Shown one piece after another: positions 34,257 to 49,827 of a stretch of 64,000 nucleotides of DNA. Within the stretch, counting starts at the first letter, position 1; each line of letters opens with the position of its first letter. The notes under the pieces were generated by a model. It was not told the origin of the DNA. It worked only from the letters and a program-made list of their open reading frames with translations, and did not search any database. Both the position numbers and the translations under genes were made by a program. Source of the stretch: Monosiga brevicollis MX1 (Eukaryota > Opisthokonta > Choanoflagellata > Craspedida > Salpingoecidae); contig NW_001865048.1 of the NCBI RefSeq assembly GCF_000002865.3, forward strand, positions 1,065,940-1,129,939, read 5' to 3'.

Positions 34257-34423
34257 GGGCTCGATAAGATCAATCCAACAATAGCAAGCCGAGTCCGCAA
34301 CCCAAATGGAGGACAATCGTCGCAGCTCTTGAATGCAGTCACGCCTGACTGCTCTTGCAGTCCAGTGCGACCATTCCCTGCCTCTCCGTATCCGTCCGGC
34401 TCCAACGGGCTGCGCGCGCGCTC

Positions 34424-34678
34424 TGTGTGTGTGTGTGTGTCTCTCTCTCTCTCGCAAAAAAAAATAAATTCAAGCGGCGCTGGGTTTGAGGCGACACGAG
34501 TGAGGGGATGTTCAGAGTGACGCCAGGCCCTAGTTTCCGTAGCAGTATATCGACTTTTAAACGATCAGTATAATGTTAGAGACTAAAAGTACTCATGTAT
34601 AATGTAGAAAGATGCCACGTTATCGCATCTACACCTTATCTTCTCATAGCAAGCATTTGCTATATTTGGACGACACAG

Positions 34679-34727
<49 letters not shown>

Positions 34728-34798
34728 GCTCGTGCGCAGTTTTGAATTGAGAGAGAGAGAGAGAGAGAGAGTGTGTGTGTGTGTGAGTGAGAGAGAGA
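34424..34798. repeat. GT and GA microsatellites in divergent gap
   Basis: (GT)n then (CT)n at about 34424-34452; a longer (GT)n at about 34683-34725; and (GA)n with GT interruptions at 34750-34798. They lie between the ATG14-like start (34256, -) and the RasGEF start (35094, +). Confidence 0.93.
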
Positions 34799-35093
34799 GC
34801 GCGGCGGTTCGGGATCGCGGCAGTGGGGGTGGTGCTCGGATGACAGTTGTTGATCTTTTGGTGCAGGTGTCTGCCTGGGCGCAGTCGAGCAAGCTCGGTG
34901 CATGTTCATGGAGGGAGAATTTGAGAGGAAGGTGGGAGAGGTTTGAGAGAGAGAGAGGAGAGAGGCTGAGAGTGTTTAGGGTATTGGGTGACTGGCGTGG
35001 CGTTGCTCCGCCCACAACATCGGCGTGCGAATCGAGGCTGGCTGAGACGCGCGACGGCGCAAACGGTTGTTCTGGACGCCGTGACGGCGAGCC

Positions 35094-38000
35094 ATGGCCA
35101 CGTCAGGGCTAGATTGGGGCAGTTATGCCCATCACCAGGTATGCCCTAGGATCACGTAACAGCGGGCTTGATGGTTTCAGCGACTTGGTCTTGGCGCGCC
35201 TCAATCTTCTGACGATGCCGCTCTGTTCCTCACTCGGGCTCGGTTCAAGGGCCCACTCGAACGAGACGGGGCACTGGCTGGACTTCTGGCCCGCCACGAC
35301 GTCGAATCTGCCGACGTCTTGGACGTCAATAACGAAGCTTCTGTTCTTTCGCTTGGCGCTGCCACGGCTCTGGTGTATCAGGGCGTGCTTCTTCTCACCG
35401 ATTCCCAGGGCCAGCATCTGGTCTGGCGGCCCGTCCCGCTTGAAGGCGTCGCCGTGGCCAAGGTATGGTGAGGGGTGTCAACTTGCTTTACACAGCTGGT
35501 GCTTAGGTCCCACAGACCCCTTCCCGCGCTTGCCTCAGCCCTGCCGTGTCCGCAGCACTGGCTCATGGTCTCAATGCCCCTTCCCCTTTGCCAACGGCTG
35601 TCATTTCTACTCGACAGGAGTCGCCCGTTGAGCTGGCCTTTGGTGACTTCACGCTTCTGCTCATGAGCACAGCAGGCAAGCTTTTACACAAGCAACTTCA
35701 GCTCGCGATCCGCCAGTGTCAGCAAAAGCACGCCCGCGATCCCTCCCCGTCCCCGCTCCCCGTGGACATTCCTCGCTTTCCGGCCATGCCCCAGCCACTG
35801 CGTGCCCTTCGTGGCCCACACCCAAATTTCTTCAGTAAGGGATATCTGGTCAACCGTCAGCGCTGGGCAGTTTTGTCTCGGGCAATCTCATGGTGGGCCT
35901 GCGCGATGCGACTGGCTAGCCCAACGACGCTCGGTCCTCGAGCTCTCTCTGGAACGCCAGGAGGCTGAAGCCTTGCTGTCTTCTGCTCGCCAAGAGCTGG
36001 CCCACGAAGCTCAGTTTGGGGTCATGTCTTCATTCGAAGACTCAACTGATCTGCGCTGCTTTAGTCCCTTTCGTCGCAACTCGCCCGTGCTCTTAGCCGA
36101 GGACCTCCTCTCCTCCCACGGCTCCAGCCATTCGCTGCTATCTCGCCAGCAGTCCATTCCAGCTCTAGCTGGTGGGATGCCTGTGGGCTCGCCATTGCCT
36201 GAGCTGGAAGCTGGCATTGCTAGTCCTGGACCCGAGGCACCGCTTGATCGGGCTCAACCTCGTCTTCAGGATCTCTATGACAACCAAGAGGGCGCGCTAG
36301 CAGGTGACACGGCAGACCAAGAGGCAGAAGAGGAGGCCATTTACGACTTTGCCATCCGCAGCGGGCCAGCCTCACGCCGTGTGAGTGCCTTTGGTAAGAA
36401 CCCAGCTAAGCCAGACTCAGGCACGGTGCCCATTGTCCAAATTGCGTTGCATGGTCCCCGAGTGTGAATAACACAGGGGCCTGTTGCCGCTCGGCGTTGC
36501 CTGATTTCACTTGGTACAACGGAAAAATACTAGACTACGCCTCGATGGCGGCGGCACACTTGAAAGAATTTGGCATTGAAGACGAGGAAGATGAAGTCGA
36601 TTTGAGTGACCCGGAAAATGCCGACAGCTCCAACGCCAATGAAACGTGGAATGCGCCGGCCATATCGAAACCCGATCTCGACTCGCAAACATCGAGTGCA
36701 GCCGCCTCTCCTAAGAGCAGCCCCAAGAGCAGCCCCAAGAGCAGCCCAAAGGCGCGTCGCCGAGCGCACAAAGCCAAGAATCGCAAGAAGAGCCTGGATG
36801 CCAGTTCACAACTGTTTAAGCTCGCCTTTTCAGCCTCAGACTCAAGCGGCTTGCGTCGAGAGCTACAACGGGCCACGAAGCGTCGGCCCAAACAGCAACC
36901 TGGTATGCCCCACCCCTCTTCTTGTGTCAGCGAAACTGCCTTGAAGCTTCTCGTACAACTGGCCAAATCATTCATCTCAAGCTCCTATATCTTGCTTCTT
37001 TACGCCATGTCGGCGTACGCATGGCGGTTTGTAGGGGCCCAGAATGACCGCATGCTGCTGCGCGTCCGCGAATTTGGCATTGAATTCGTCGCTGGCACAC
37101 ACGCTCAAATGTTGACCTATTTAACTTCGACCCATGTTCGTGGCATTCTTCTTGATGTATGTTTATCGCCCTTCCTGTCCCGTATCACAAAGCACACTGC
37201 ACACAACCAATCTACTGCCAATACTGCCCGGGCATGCATCAATGTGCACCATATTCCGAGCAATGCTGGTCACTTTATTTCTTTGCGCTGGGGACCTCAA
37301 TGACGCTGATCGCACCATTGCTTTTCCAGGCCAAGCAACCTCGCGGTTCAACGCTGACCAGCCCACGCAAGCGGAAGACTCCTTGGGCCAGCACGCAGGA
37401 AACCTTGACCGATGCTTCCGACCAAGGGTTTTCCCGCATATTTCTGCTTGTGTTTCGGTGAGTCGTTGCGGTCATAAAGGACAACTGCGATGCCTGCGGA
37501 TTATAGTCTCTGGGCCGCGTCTTTCATCTCGCTGACCTGCTTACGGCCGCGCAGACTTTTTATGACGCCAGTGGAGTTGCTGGCGGCGTTACATCAGCGC
37601 TTTCGCACACCCATGCAAGAGGAGATGGAGGTTGTCGAGGCAAAAGATCCCCTCAGCTCCAACCAGGTCGGCTTGTGCTTGATGAGTCATTATTTCATGG
37701 TGTTGCGCTTCTCTCGCTCTAGAGCTCGCACTGTGCAACTCTACACCCCCTCACAGCTGCAATTCCAATACAGGAACAGCTAGACACGCACGGCAGCCGG
37801 ATCAAAGTCAGATTTTGCGCGCTCAGGTGCCAACCTGTTGCCCCGCTGGCTCACAAACGTTGACTTGCCTCTCCGCTTGTCCGCTTTAGACACTTGGGGT
37901 GCTATACGGCTGGGTGACTCATCACTGGCACGATTTCGATTCGAACAGCGAATTGAGAACCGATCTCGAGGTGTGCGCGCAGTCTGGGGTGGTACAGAAG

Positions 38001-39346
38001 CGCATAGAACAGCTTCTGAGGCTCACTCGAGCCCTTGGGTTCTTCTTCTTGCTTCAGGCCATGTTGGATTATGTCGAGCTGTCTGGGTTTAGTGACTTTG
38101 TCAGGAGGCTACGCTCTCAAATCCCAGATCTCAAGGTATGAAACGCTTGCCCATCAGCACTTGTCTGGTTTCCCTCGACAACGCTCGGCCTTTTCAAACT
38201 CATTGACTGTGATTTATTTCGACTTTGCATGACACAGGCAACGCCTTTTGAATCGCTGCCCAAAATGACGCCAAGCCCGGAACTGTTTGCCATTGTGGAC
38301 GGACTGTCCGGCATCGCGCTCGCCGAGCAGCTTGCACTCCTCCATACCTCTTGTCTTGGCCGCGTCCGTTCCGTTGAGTTTGTCATGAACATGCGACGAC
38401 ACGACGACGCGTTCACTCCTCAGCTCGACGATTATATCAATTTGTTCAATGATGAAGTACGCGCATTGGTCTGCTACGCGGTGCCAAAATCGGTCGGGGA
38501 TCTCATTCGGGGCAAACCTGGTTTGGGCAGGCAGCATGGGTCCAAGCCTACGTGAGCACGGCTGCAGATCCGGATTTGCAGGTTGGAGAACGCGCCCTTG
38601 TCGCTGGCAGTGAACTACGGCTGTTCTGTGTTTTCCTGTGCCAAACCCCGATGCCTTTTTTTTTTCGATTCATTTAACATGCTCGTGAATCCCTAGACCG
38701 AGCGCCTATCAAAGATTGTGCAAGCGACGCTACACTCGGACAATCTGAACAACTTTGCCTCTGTTTTTGGTTTGATGGACGCTTTGGCCAAGCCCGGTTT
38801 GGCCTCTCTCCAGGCTGCATGGAAGACTCTGCCCAAAAAGGTGCTGAAGGGCATTGCAAAGGTAATTGTTGTGTATAACGCCATCATTGGCCCATATCAA
38901 ACCCGAGACGCACGCACGCTCTCACTACTACGTTTGGGTGCCCTCTGTTTGGAAAGCTGGAGAATGGGCTATTGGATCCATCAAAGAACATGCACAATTA
39001 TCGTGCACGTTTAGCAGCATGCCGAGGCCCGTGCGTGGTTTTGGTGCCCGTGTTGCTCAAAGATCTGCTTTTCTATGACCAGGCCAACATCGAGGCACAC
39101 AAGAACGAATCTCAAGTGGACTTTACAATGTATCGCGAGCTCGATCAATTACTTCAGGTCTGGCCCGTATCGATGGCCGCCCTCTTGCAACCACTGGCTT
39201 TCTCGGGTTGGCATCCTTCGGACTTGGAACTCACGATCCGGCGAGTGTCCTTAGACGGTGCGCAGCGTAAGCGAGACGCGCTGGGGCTTTCAGGCCTTGC
39301 CCAGGTTTCAAGAGCAATTCTTGGGAGAGGGTCATTATGGCTTTGA
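35094..39346 (+). CDS. RasGEF with PH-like, REM and CDC25 domains
   Basis: Guanine-nucleotide exchange factor for a Ras-family GTPase. Exon 1 is 35094-35138, exon 2 is 35181-35462, and exon 3 begins at 35618. The N-terminal part resembles a PH fold (ALVYQGVLLLTDSQGQHLVW..ELAFGDFTLLLMS, ending in the helix LHKQLQLAIRQCQ). The middle is Ser-rich and disordered, with tandem SPKS units and a basic RRRAHKAKNRKK stretch (36710-36800). The REM domain is split: RIFLLVFR|LFMTPVELLAALHQRF (37430-37600), then WVTHHWHDFDSNSELRTDLE (37910-37970). The CDC25 core has LSGIALAEQLALLHTSCLGRV (38300), LDDYINLFNDE|AAWVQAYV, TERLSKIVQATLHSDNLNNF (38699-38760), LKGIAK, and LDPSKNMHNYRARLAACRGPC (38970-39030), ending DFTMYRELDQLLQ near 39157. 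The last exon is uncertain. All catalytic-domain landmarks are present, so it should be active. Confidence 0.87.
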
Positions 39347-39431
39347 TTCAGCAGCCACCAACGCGCCGGGCCATGGGTGCGAACAACTTGATGAATTTTG
39401 AGAGCGTTGCTGTGATGCTACGCTTTAGCCC

Positions 39432-42244
<2,813 letters not shown>

Positions 42245-42290
42245 CACGAATGGTCTGCCGCTGCCGTTTCCTTGAGAAAAAAAATGAGAG

Positions 42291-42360
42291 AGAGTTTGAG
42301 AGAGTTTGAGAGAGTTTGAGAGAGTTTGAGAGAGTTTGAGAGAGTTTGAGAGAGTTTGAG
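42291..42360. repeat. Seven tandem copies of AGAGTTTGAG
   Basis: Seven identical 10-base units in direct tandem without spacers, ending 47 bases upstream (on the minus strand) of the BPI/LBP ATG at 42244. A simple-sequence expansion, not a CRISPR array. Confidence 0.96.
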
Positions 42361-42778
42361 AGAGAGGAAAAGAGTTAAGAAAGGTGCTGTCAAAACAAAA
42401 ATAAAAACGTGTGTGTGATGGAGCCACGTAGTGTGTGTGAGATATGAGGTTGAAAGTCTTATGTATATCGTTCGTCGGGTGTGGGATAAGTAGCCTGTTG
42501 GTGTGGGAGGTTTGCAAAACTTGGAGGCTTTGGTGTGACGTTGTCGTGTATACAGTCGCAAGCTTGGGTCTGCCTTTGGAATGTACACCTGTGTGTGGGA
42601 CCAATCGTGCTTTCCACTCCCTCAAAAACCACACAAAATTACACTTTAATGTATTAAAGTGTAAAATATAATACACATACAAAATAGATGGGACATGATG
42701 AATCGACATCAGAAGCTTTCTCCTGTGTCAGTCGAAGTATAATACATAATTACCTGGTGGTACATAGTCTTACATGTG

Positions 42779-42780
<2 letters not shown>

Positions 42781-42852
<72 letters not shown>

Positions 42853-42884
42853 ATTGGTTTGGTCGGTTTGAGAAAGAGAGAAAT

Positions 42885-42916
<32 letters not shown>
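42781..42916. repeat. (GA)n microsatellite upstream of ANKRD13
   Basis: Pure GA from 42781 to about 42848, a 38-base interruption, then GA again at about 42888-42916. It lies in the divergent gap between the BPI/LBP gene (start 42244, -) and ANKRD13 (start 43146, +). Confidence 0.96.
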
Positions 42917-42918
<2 letters not shown>

Positions 42919-43145
42919 AAATTTAATGAGAAAGTCCCACACACACACTGACACTGACACTTGACAACATTGAGATTTGAGGTCAGGACGGCAGCCCGGC
43001 GCGGGATGATGATGTGGCGCTGGGGGTGAGGTGTCTGGGGGGAGGGGGGGGTGTGGTGGTCTGGTCAGTTGTTGGGTTTGGTTGTTGGTTCACATTTGGA
43101 ATTTTTGGGCCTTGTTTCGTAGGGTTGTTGGACATTTCCTTGATC

Positions 43146-45517
43146 ATGGCGCGCCGTCGATATCGTGTCGAGGCCGTGGGGCTGGATGAAGCGGGCTTGG
43201 ATGACGATGCCGCCGTGCGCGAGGGTCTGTTGGCCAATGAGGAGAGTTCAGCGGCCTACTCAGTGAGCCATGGTGCTGTCAGTGCCCGCTCAGCTTCTGC
43301 CGGTGCGCCGGGCATACCCGGCGATTATCCAGTTCACGAGCTCGTTTGGCACAACCGAGCCGCTCAGCTTCAGGAGCGCCTGGCCTCTGCCACGGTAACG
43401 TCGTTGCCCGCGCCGCATTTGATGCGTACAATCGGCACCACATAGAATCGAGTGCCTCATGACCATGGCGAGGGCTTCACTGGCTCATGGACCGCTCTCT
43501 CCGCTTGTGGTGTCACAGCTCGACATCAATGCTGTTGATCCTCAAGGCCGAACACCGCTCCGGCTAGCGATCGTGCTTGGTCACGAGGCTTGCGTGCAAG
43601 CGTTGCTCGACTGCGGCGCAGAGATTGGCGACGTTGATGCCGAAGGTGGGATAGAGCAACCCCTGCCGTCCCCAGCCCATCGAGCCCATGGCGCATTCAC
43701 CCTCTGTACGGGAACGCCCTGGACCTTGCATGTTTGCCGCCCCCTGCCCCGCGTCGTCCGTAGGCTGGAGCGCCGTCCACGATGCCACCTGTCGAGGTAT
43801 AGTCTGCTAGCAAACTAGGGCCTATCTTGCCATGATTTATTCACTGCTGCTCTTCCACACCTTGCGGGACGTTGCCTCGCTCATGTTGGGCCTTTGCGTG
43901 TGAATCAGGCAACGCGGGCCTGTTGGAACAAGTCTTGAATAGCCGGAACTTTCGCCTTCAACAGGACACTGAAGATCAGGTCGAGACCCACTGCTCGTGA
44001 CGTAGGCCAAAGCTCAAGTGCTGTCCCTCTTCTCAGCGCGTGGTCTGACTTTTCTTTTGCCAAATGACTGTGCTTTGTTCCCCCCCGATTCTTCTCTAGG
44101 TCTCGGATCTTTTGGCCCTCCTGCGTGATACTCCCGATTTTGAGGTTTGCCCCACATCTCCATGCGTCCTTGGTAGGCATGAGTGCGTAGAGGCCAACTC
44201 ACGCTCGCACTCTGCCGCTAGATGGACATGAAGTGGGAATTTTCGAGCTGGATTCCGCTCACCTCTTCCCTCTGCCCCAGTGAGCAACACGCTGTTGTGG
44301 ACGCACAGCCGTACATACCATTGTCAACTCACAAGAGGCATGTGTCGGGGTGCTGCTGTAGGTGACACGTGTCATCTCTGGAAGATCGGCTCCAATCTGC
44401 GCTTCGATATGACGCTCTTGGGTTTTGAAAACATGAAATGGGTCCGAGGCCAACGCTCCGTCTGCTTCTCGCTGCCGCAAAGCACCGACCAGAGCTCGGA
44501 CAACGAGGCCGGTGCCAATATTGAGGTTCGGTACATTGATCACGATACCCAATCGGCCTACATCGAGACCATGGAAGCTCGGCCGCCAAATCGCCAAGCC
44601 GACTCCAAGGAAATTCGGGTACGCAATTTTTTTTTTTTGCGAAACGCACACCATCCAACTCAGTTCTCTTGTTGCTTTTGCAGCCGCTTACTCGGGCTTA
44701 CTCTGTACACGCATGCGCATGGACACAGGCACGCCTCAATGCTCCCGTGACAACCACCAAGATGAGTGAAGATGTCAGTTTTCAGCGGCTCAAGAGCGGC
44801 ATATGGGGCTTTCAGCGCAACCGGACCGAGAGCGTGGGTCCCTACGAATGTAGCGTCTACGGCACCAATCATCTCACGCTGGAAACGCTTACTCGCCTCG
44901 AGCACCTGCCCAAAAACCATCCAGCCCGTCAGCGCTCGAGCAACCCAATTTCAAGCATGATGCGCGCGGCTGGTGGACAAGACAACAGCGACGCAGAGGC
45001 ACAGGAGGTGGGCTGCTTTGACGCCTTGACCGCTAGTCAAGGCGGTGGCACCGAGGCGGAGCAAGTCGAGGCGCTCGAGACCGAGCATGCCGGAGACCAC
45101 GGCCTCTCCTTTGAGGAGTACATTGCCACGCCGGCCGCCCGCAAGCGGTTGGTGGTGGGCCGACCACGTGAAGTCAAGCGCAAGAAGCAGACGCTTAATC
45201 TCAACATGTGGATGTCGCCGGATTTTCCGCTTTCATTTCGAAATCAGTTGTTGCCGATCCTGGACTTGCTCGCACCCACCAATCGCCATGTGGCCAAGCT
45301 GCGCGACTTTGTACATCTCAACCTCCCGGCCGGCTTTCCGGTCAAGCTCGAGGTGCCACTGTATGGCGTGTTGACGGCCCGCACAACGTTTGAGAATTAT
45401 CGGGCCCTTGACGCCGATGTGCTGGCAGGTGTCAGCACCGACGATCTCTTTGGGGTGCCCACCGGGTATGTTCCAAGGCCTGTCGACCCCTCCTGCGTTG
45501 CTCCGCTCTGCGCCAGT

Positions 45518-45559
<42 letters not shown>

Positions 45560-46038
45560 CATGACGATACCGGTCGAATCGTACAATTGTGACTCATTCA
45601 GCAACAAGAACTCATGGGTCTGGGTGTCGGTCGGATGGCAGGTATCGGCAATTGCTGGCCGGGCAGGCTGAGTTTGGCTCCGAGGATGAACGGATGCTGG
45701 CCATGGCATTGCAGGCTAGCATGCACCAGGGTTACGGGGCCGACGAATTCGAGGGCTACTTTGAGGTCAATGGCAGCCTGGGCGATGAAGCCGCCCTGCA
45801 AGAGGCAATATTGGCCAGCATGGGAAGGAGCTCGGAGACCATCCAGGGCCAGCCCATGCAACCCGTCACTGAGGAGGAGCTGATTGCTCAAGCCATCGCC
45901 CTATCACTCCAAGAGTCCGGTTCTAACTCTAATTCCGCTCCGCCCTCCAACCCTGGTCCTGCTCAGCCAGCTGACCTGTCCTCTTTGTCAGAGGAAGAGC
46001 AGATACGCCTGGCCATTGAGCGCAGTCTAAACACCTAG
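43146..46038 (+). CDS. ANKRD13: ANKRD13-family ankyrin/UIM protein
   Basis: Membrane-associated adaptor; family members bind K63-linked ubiquitin on internalised receptors through C-terminal UIMs. The start at 43146 ([10 protein letters not shown]) is followed by [19 protein letters not shown], the family's YPLHECVFKGD region. Ankyrin repeats: [32 protein letters not shown] (43519-43640), then [16 protein letters not shown]. The GPCR-chaperone-like domain has [15 protein letters not shown] (44140, split by an intron), [21 protein letters not shown] (44390-44450), [18 protein letters not shown] (44779), FEEYIATP (45112), [18 protein letters not shown] (45227-45280) and [21 protein letters not shown] (45300-45360). 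Four UIM-like helices end the protein: [39 protein letters not shown] and [16 protein letters not shown] microsatellite (45521-45556) lies in the intron before the UIM exon. Confidence 0.92.
45521..45556. repeat. (GT)n microsatellite in an ANKRD13 intron
   Basis: About 36 bases of GT between the exon ending near 45465 and the UIM-coding exon. Confidence 0.94.
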
Positions 46039-46541
46039 ACCTGTGTCTTGGCACTAGGCGGGCATAAGAGATGATAACGACAGCATGCAAATTGTACATG
46101 ACATTGTATCCGTCGTTCTTTCCTCTTACCAACACCAAAACCCCCACATCCAGCCCGCCCCACATGCAGCTGCTGGCACTGTGACACCGTCACCAACGTT
46201 CAGCCATTCGACCATAACAACGACCACGGTCGGTCACACAAGCACAAGCTGACTACAAGGTAGATCCTTTGGCAAATAGAAAATGCAGCAAGTATTCAAG
46301 AAATTGTAGCGAGTCAAGCAAAGTACATGGTCAAAATGGTCCAAAAGTCTACGAGGGATACGTACAAGTTGCAGCCGACTTCAAAGCTGTTTCGAGTATT
46401 TTCTGCGATTGTTTTGATGTGTGACATGATCGCTGGCAGCGTCGCGGGCGTCGTGGCCGACTTGACGCACACTCGCGCAGCGCTGGGGACAGCGCCGTCT
46501 GGGGTGGCCGTGCTTGCGCAGGGCTGGGGGAGTGGGGCAGC
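46039..46541. other. Intergenic between ANKRD13 and the transporter
   Basis: 3' flank of ANKRD13 and upstream region of the tandem transporter gene. It becomes GC-rich near the transporter ATG. No repeat, RNA or additional coding exon was seen. Confidence 0.5.
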
Positions 46542-48487
46542 ATGAACGACAGTAGTGATGGCATGGAGGACGTGCTCGTGATTCACGATGCACTGGGAGG
46601 GGATCCGCTGGGCACGCAGGAGTCGGCGCAAGACCCGCGCGCCAGTGATGAGAGTGTGGAGCACTCGTCTTGGGCGCCCGCGCCGCACCCTGAGCAGCGA
46701 CCTCTCTGCGGTATTATTCCCCGCAATGGCTTTGTCGTCATGTGCATGTTCGTTGCCGCCTTGACCTCTCTCTTACTTGGCTACGACCAAGGGGTCATGA
46801 GTGGGGCCAAGCTTTACATCCGTCGGGATCTTGGGCTCAACGACGACCAGGTTCAGCTGGTTGTCGGCATTCTGCACGTGTCTGCCGTTGGTGCCCTTTG
46901 CGCCGGCTGGATAGCCGACACGCTGGGGCGCCGCATGGCCGTGGGCTCGGCCTGTGTTCTCTTTCTTGCCGGCGGGCTCCTCATGGCTTTGGCCAATGAG
47001 TACACCACGCTCATCGTCGGGCGCGTCGTGACTGGGCTCGGTGTTGGGACGGGGCTGACCATCGCCCCGCTCTACATGGCTGAGCTTGCACCAGCTTCGG
47101 TGCGGGGTGCCCTCGTGTCCCTCAACGAAATCAGCATCAACATTGGCGTACTGCTGGGTTACCTCAACAGCTGGGCCTTTAGCGGCCTGCCCGTGTCTCA
47201 GTCATGGCGGTGGATGCTAGGTCTGGGCTGCCTGCCACCGGTTGTGATTATGGTGGCGCTCTTTTTCATGCCCGAGTCGCCCCGATACCTTTTGCGGCGG
47301 GGCCGCCGCGACGAGGCCTTTCGTGTGCTTGCCCGGAGCTGCCCCGTGGACGAGGCCAAGGCCACGCTGGCCACCCTCGCAGACGAAGCACAGCAACCAC
47401 TCGGCTCTTGGCGCGATCTGCTCTCGCCATCCATGCGTGGCGCTCGCTGGTTGATTCTGGCCGGCGTAGGCGTGGCCTTTTTTCAGCAAGCCTCGGGCCT
47501 TGAAGCTCTGGTATGGTTCATGTTGGGGGAGAGCGCACTTGTCTTTGTATGCCAGGCGGACGTGTCTAGGACGCTAGTTGGTAGATCAAGAGGAGTTGGG
47601 GAATTTGGAGAATGAAAGATGCATCAAGGGTTGGACTGTGACACGGGCCATCCGTGCTGTCCATGTGTGGTATGAGGGGTTTTTTTTTTTTTTTTTCCCC
47701 AAGATGCTGCCGACTCATCGTACCCATTCGCTTGACTTTTTGGCAGCTGTACTATGTGCCCGAGACGCTGGCGCACGCGGGCATCACGAGCCTGGAGCAT
47801 CAGCTCTTGATCAACATGGCCGTGGGCGGTGTCAAGCTGCTGTCTGTGCTGATTGCCATGTGCTTTACCGACAAATACGGCCGTCGAACATTACTGATGG
47901 GCAGCGGGGTTGGGATCATGCTCTCCTGTCTGCTGGTGGCCATCTCTTTTGAGGCGGGCGATATCTTGGGCCTGACCCTGCTCGGCATCTTTCTTTTTAT
48001 GGCCACATTCAGCTTTGGCTTTGGACCGCTGACCTGGGTGGTCTCCTCCGAGGTCAGGGACCTTGTCCTTGCTCTCTTGTTGCCGCATCTCCAGGGCAAA
48101 AGCCGTATCTCCAAGCCAAGGCGGTTACGCATCGTTCGCAGGGGATGCTCACGTTGGGGTTCGACTTGATGCTCGCAGATCTTTCCGCTGCAAGTCCGGG
48201 GGCCAGCCCTGGGGCTGGCCACCTTTGTCAATCGTGTGGTCAGCGGGATCATCACCAGCACTTATCTCTCCATGGCGCAGGGGCTGACGCCTGCTGGCTC
48301 CTTCTTTCTCTTTGCCGGCTTGTCCCTGCTCTCGGTGGCGTTTGTAAAGTTTGTGGTGCCCGAGACCGGTGGGAAGACGCTCGAAGACATTGAAAGGGAT
48401 GGTGCATACACTCCGGAAGCATCTTCTTCGCACTTGCCTGTATCGAACCCAGCCGAGCCCCCTCCGAGCGATGATTCCACAGTGTGA
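46542..48487 (+). CDS. MFS sugar/polyol transporter (SLC2/inositol-transporter type)
   Basis: Plasma-membrane major-facilitator protein, probably moving a hexose or polyol such as myo-inositol. Three exons join in phase 0: 46542-47510, 47747-48052 and 48179-48487, giving 527 residues. Family motifs: SLLLGYDQGVMSGA in TM1; AGWIADTLGRRMAVG, the GR[KR] loop after TM2; VGRVVTGLGVGTGLTIAPLYMAELAPASVRG for TM4-5; WRWMLGLGCLP and FMPESPRYLLRRGR after TM6; FFQQASGLEALLYYVPE in TM7 (formed across the first splice); DKYGRRTLL after TM8; FGFGPLTWVVSSEV in TM10, continuing as IFPLQVRG across the second splice; and PETGGKTLEDIE after TM12. The GYDQGVMSGA motif recalls plant polyol and H+/inositol symporters more than facilitative GLUTs. 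Substrate is not determined. Confidence 0.93.
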
Positions 48488-49827
48488 CAGGGCGAGTTTC
48501 AGCCAAAATGTTTGCCGCTGTCGTAATTGACCGCGGAGCTGTCTTTTCATTCTCCGCTCCTATGTGAATCATAAAGTTTAATCGTCTATGAGCTGGTTTT
48601 AAACTGTCAAGCCAACATCGTTACACGGACGGTGTGTATTGATGAGCGTCGAGGGGAAAGGTGCCAGGTTTGGGCGGACGCGTCATGGCCTCTTTCCCGT
48701 GTGACTCTTCTTGACAAAGAAGAGGCAACAACATCATACCCGAGCACCAAGTGATGCCTGCGACCCAGTGGTCCAGGGCCGGCTTTGATCGACGGGACCA
48801 CAAGGGACGCGGAGACCTGTTGAGCCCTACAACCGTCAGACCCACAACCTGTGTTTCTCGTCGATACCCATTGACCCTGCAAAACCAGAGCAAATGTCAC
48901 AGTTTTAGCTTGCTTTCAAGCCATGACGTGCAACAACATGGGAAACACCCTTTTGGCTGTTTCGTCATGATCTGGGCTGTTGTGAGAGAGGTCAAGCGAG
49001 AGGTCAAGCGAGAGGTCAAGCGGCGAGAGGTCAAGCGGCGAGAGGTCAAGCGGCTTGTGTGTGCACGCGCGAGACAGCAAATTGCAATTCGAAGAGCTTG
49101 CCAAGACAAGGAGGCTTAGCAAAGGCCAAGCAAGGTGTCAAGGGCACAGGCAGTGGAGGAGTCAGAGAAGAAGAAGAAAAAGAGGCGGAGGCCAAGGGAG
49201 CAGGCCCTTGAAAGAGGGCGTGGCCATCAATTAAACTCCTCTGTCGGAATTGATGCTGAAGAATTGTATGTATATGTAGCATGTAGTCAGCTTGTTGAAG
49301 ATTTATTACAATATACCTTGGATTCATGTTTAGAATCTGATAAGTTCATGTAGAAAAGATTTTAGTTTATGAAGCATTATTTATGGTTTTTGCACACCTT
49401 TTTTCCCATCATGCTGATGTTCTCAAAAAGAAAGGTGTCCATCTTTGTGAGCGATTTGACAGTTTCGACCAATTTGGTGGTGGTCATCTTGAGATTTTGA
49501 TTCGATTCGATTTGACGCCTTTGGCCTGCTCTTCTCTTCTTCCGCGGCCTTTTCTCGTTGCAAGCGAGGGCACAGGGTGCGCGTGTCTGTCTGTTCTTGG
49601 ACCGCATTGCTTGTTGCGGGCGGTCGAGTTGGTGTCGGGCTTCCGTCCGATCACCACCACCTGATCGCGCGGATACGAACGTGCCGCTGCCGCGCCCATC
49701 AAATCCCTCCTTTTGGACTGTTCGCTCGCGCTCACGCTCGCCAACGTGGACACACGGCGGCGGGCACGGGCGCGAGCCTCTTTTCCCAAGTCTTGATTTC
49801 TTCTTCATCTCCTTTTGAGCAATCAGC
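48488..49827. other. Intergenic 1.3 kb with GAGGTCAAGCG repeats
   Basis: Contains tandem GAGAGGTCAAGCG/GCGAGAGGTCAAGCG units at about 48985-49052 (five copies) and an AT-rich stretch at 49250-49390. The part just before 49828 is GC-rich and CT-rich, likely promoter for the next gene. No coding evidence was found. Confidence 0.55.
48985..49052. repeat. Short tandem repeat, GAGGTCAAGCG units
   Basis: Five direct copies, the first spaced 11 bases apart and the later ones 14, in the intergenic region. They generate mirror-image Leu-Asp-Leu-Ser and Glu-Val-Lys-Arg frames that are not genes. Confidence 0.85.

Noticed and set aside
42291-42360. Possible CRISPR-like array
   Set aside because: Identical 10-base units directly abut with no spacers in a eukaryotic promoter region: a simple tandem repeat.
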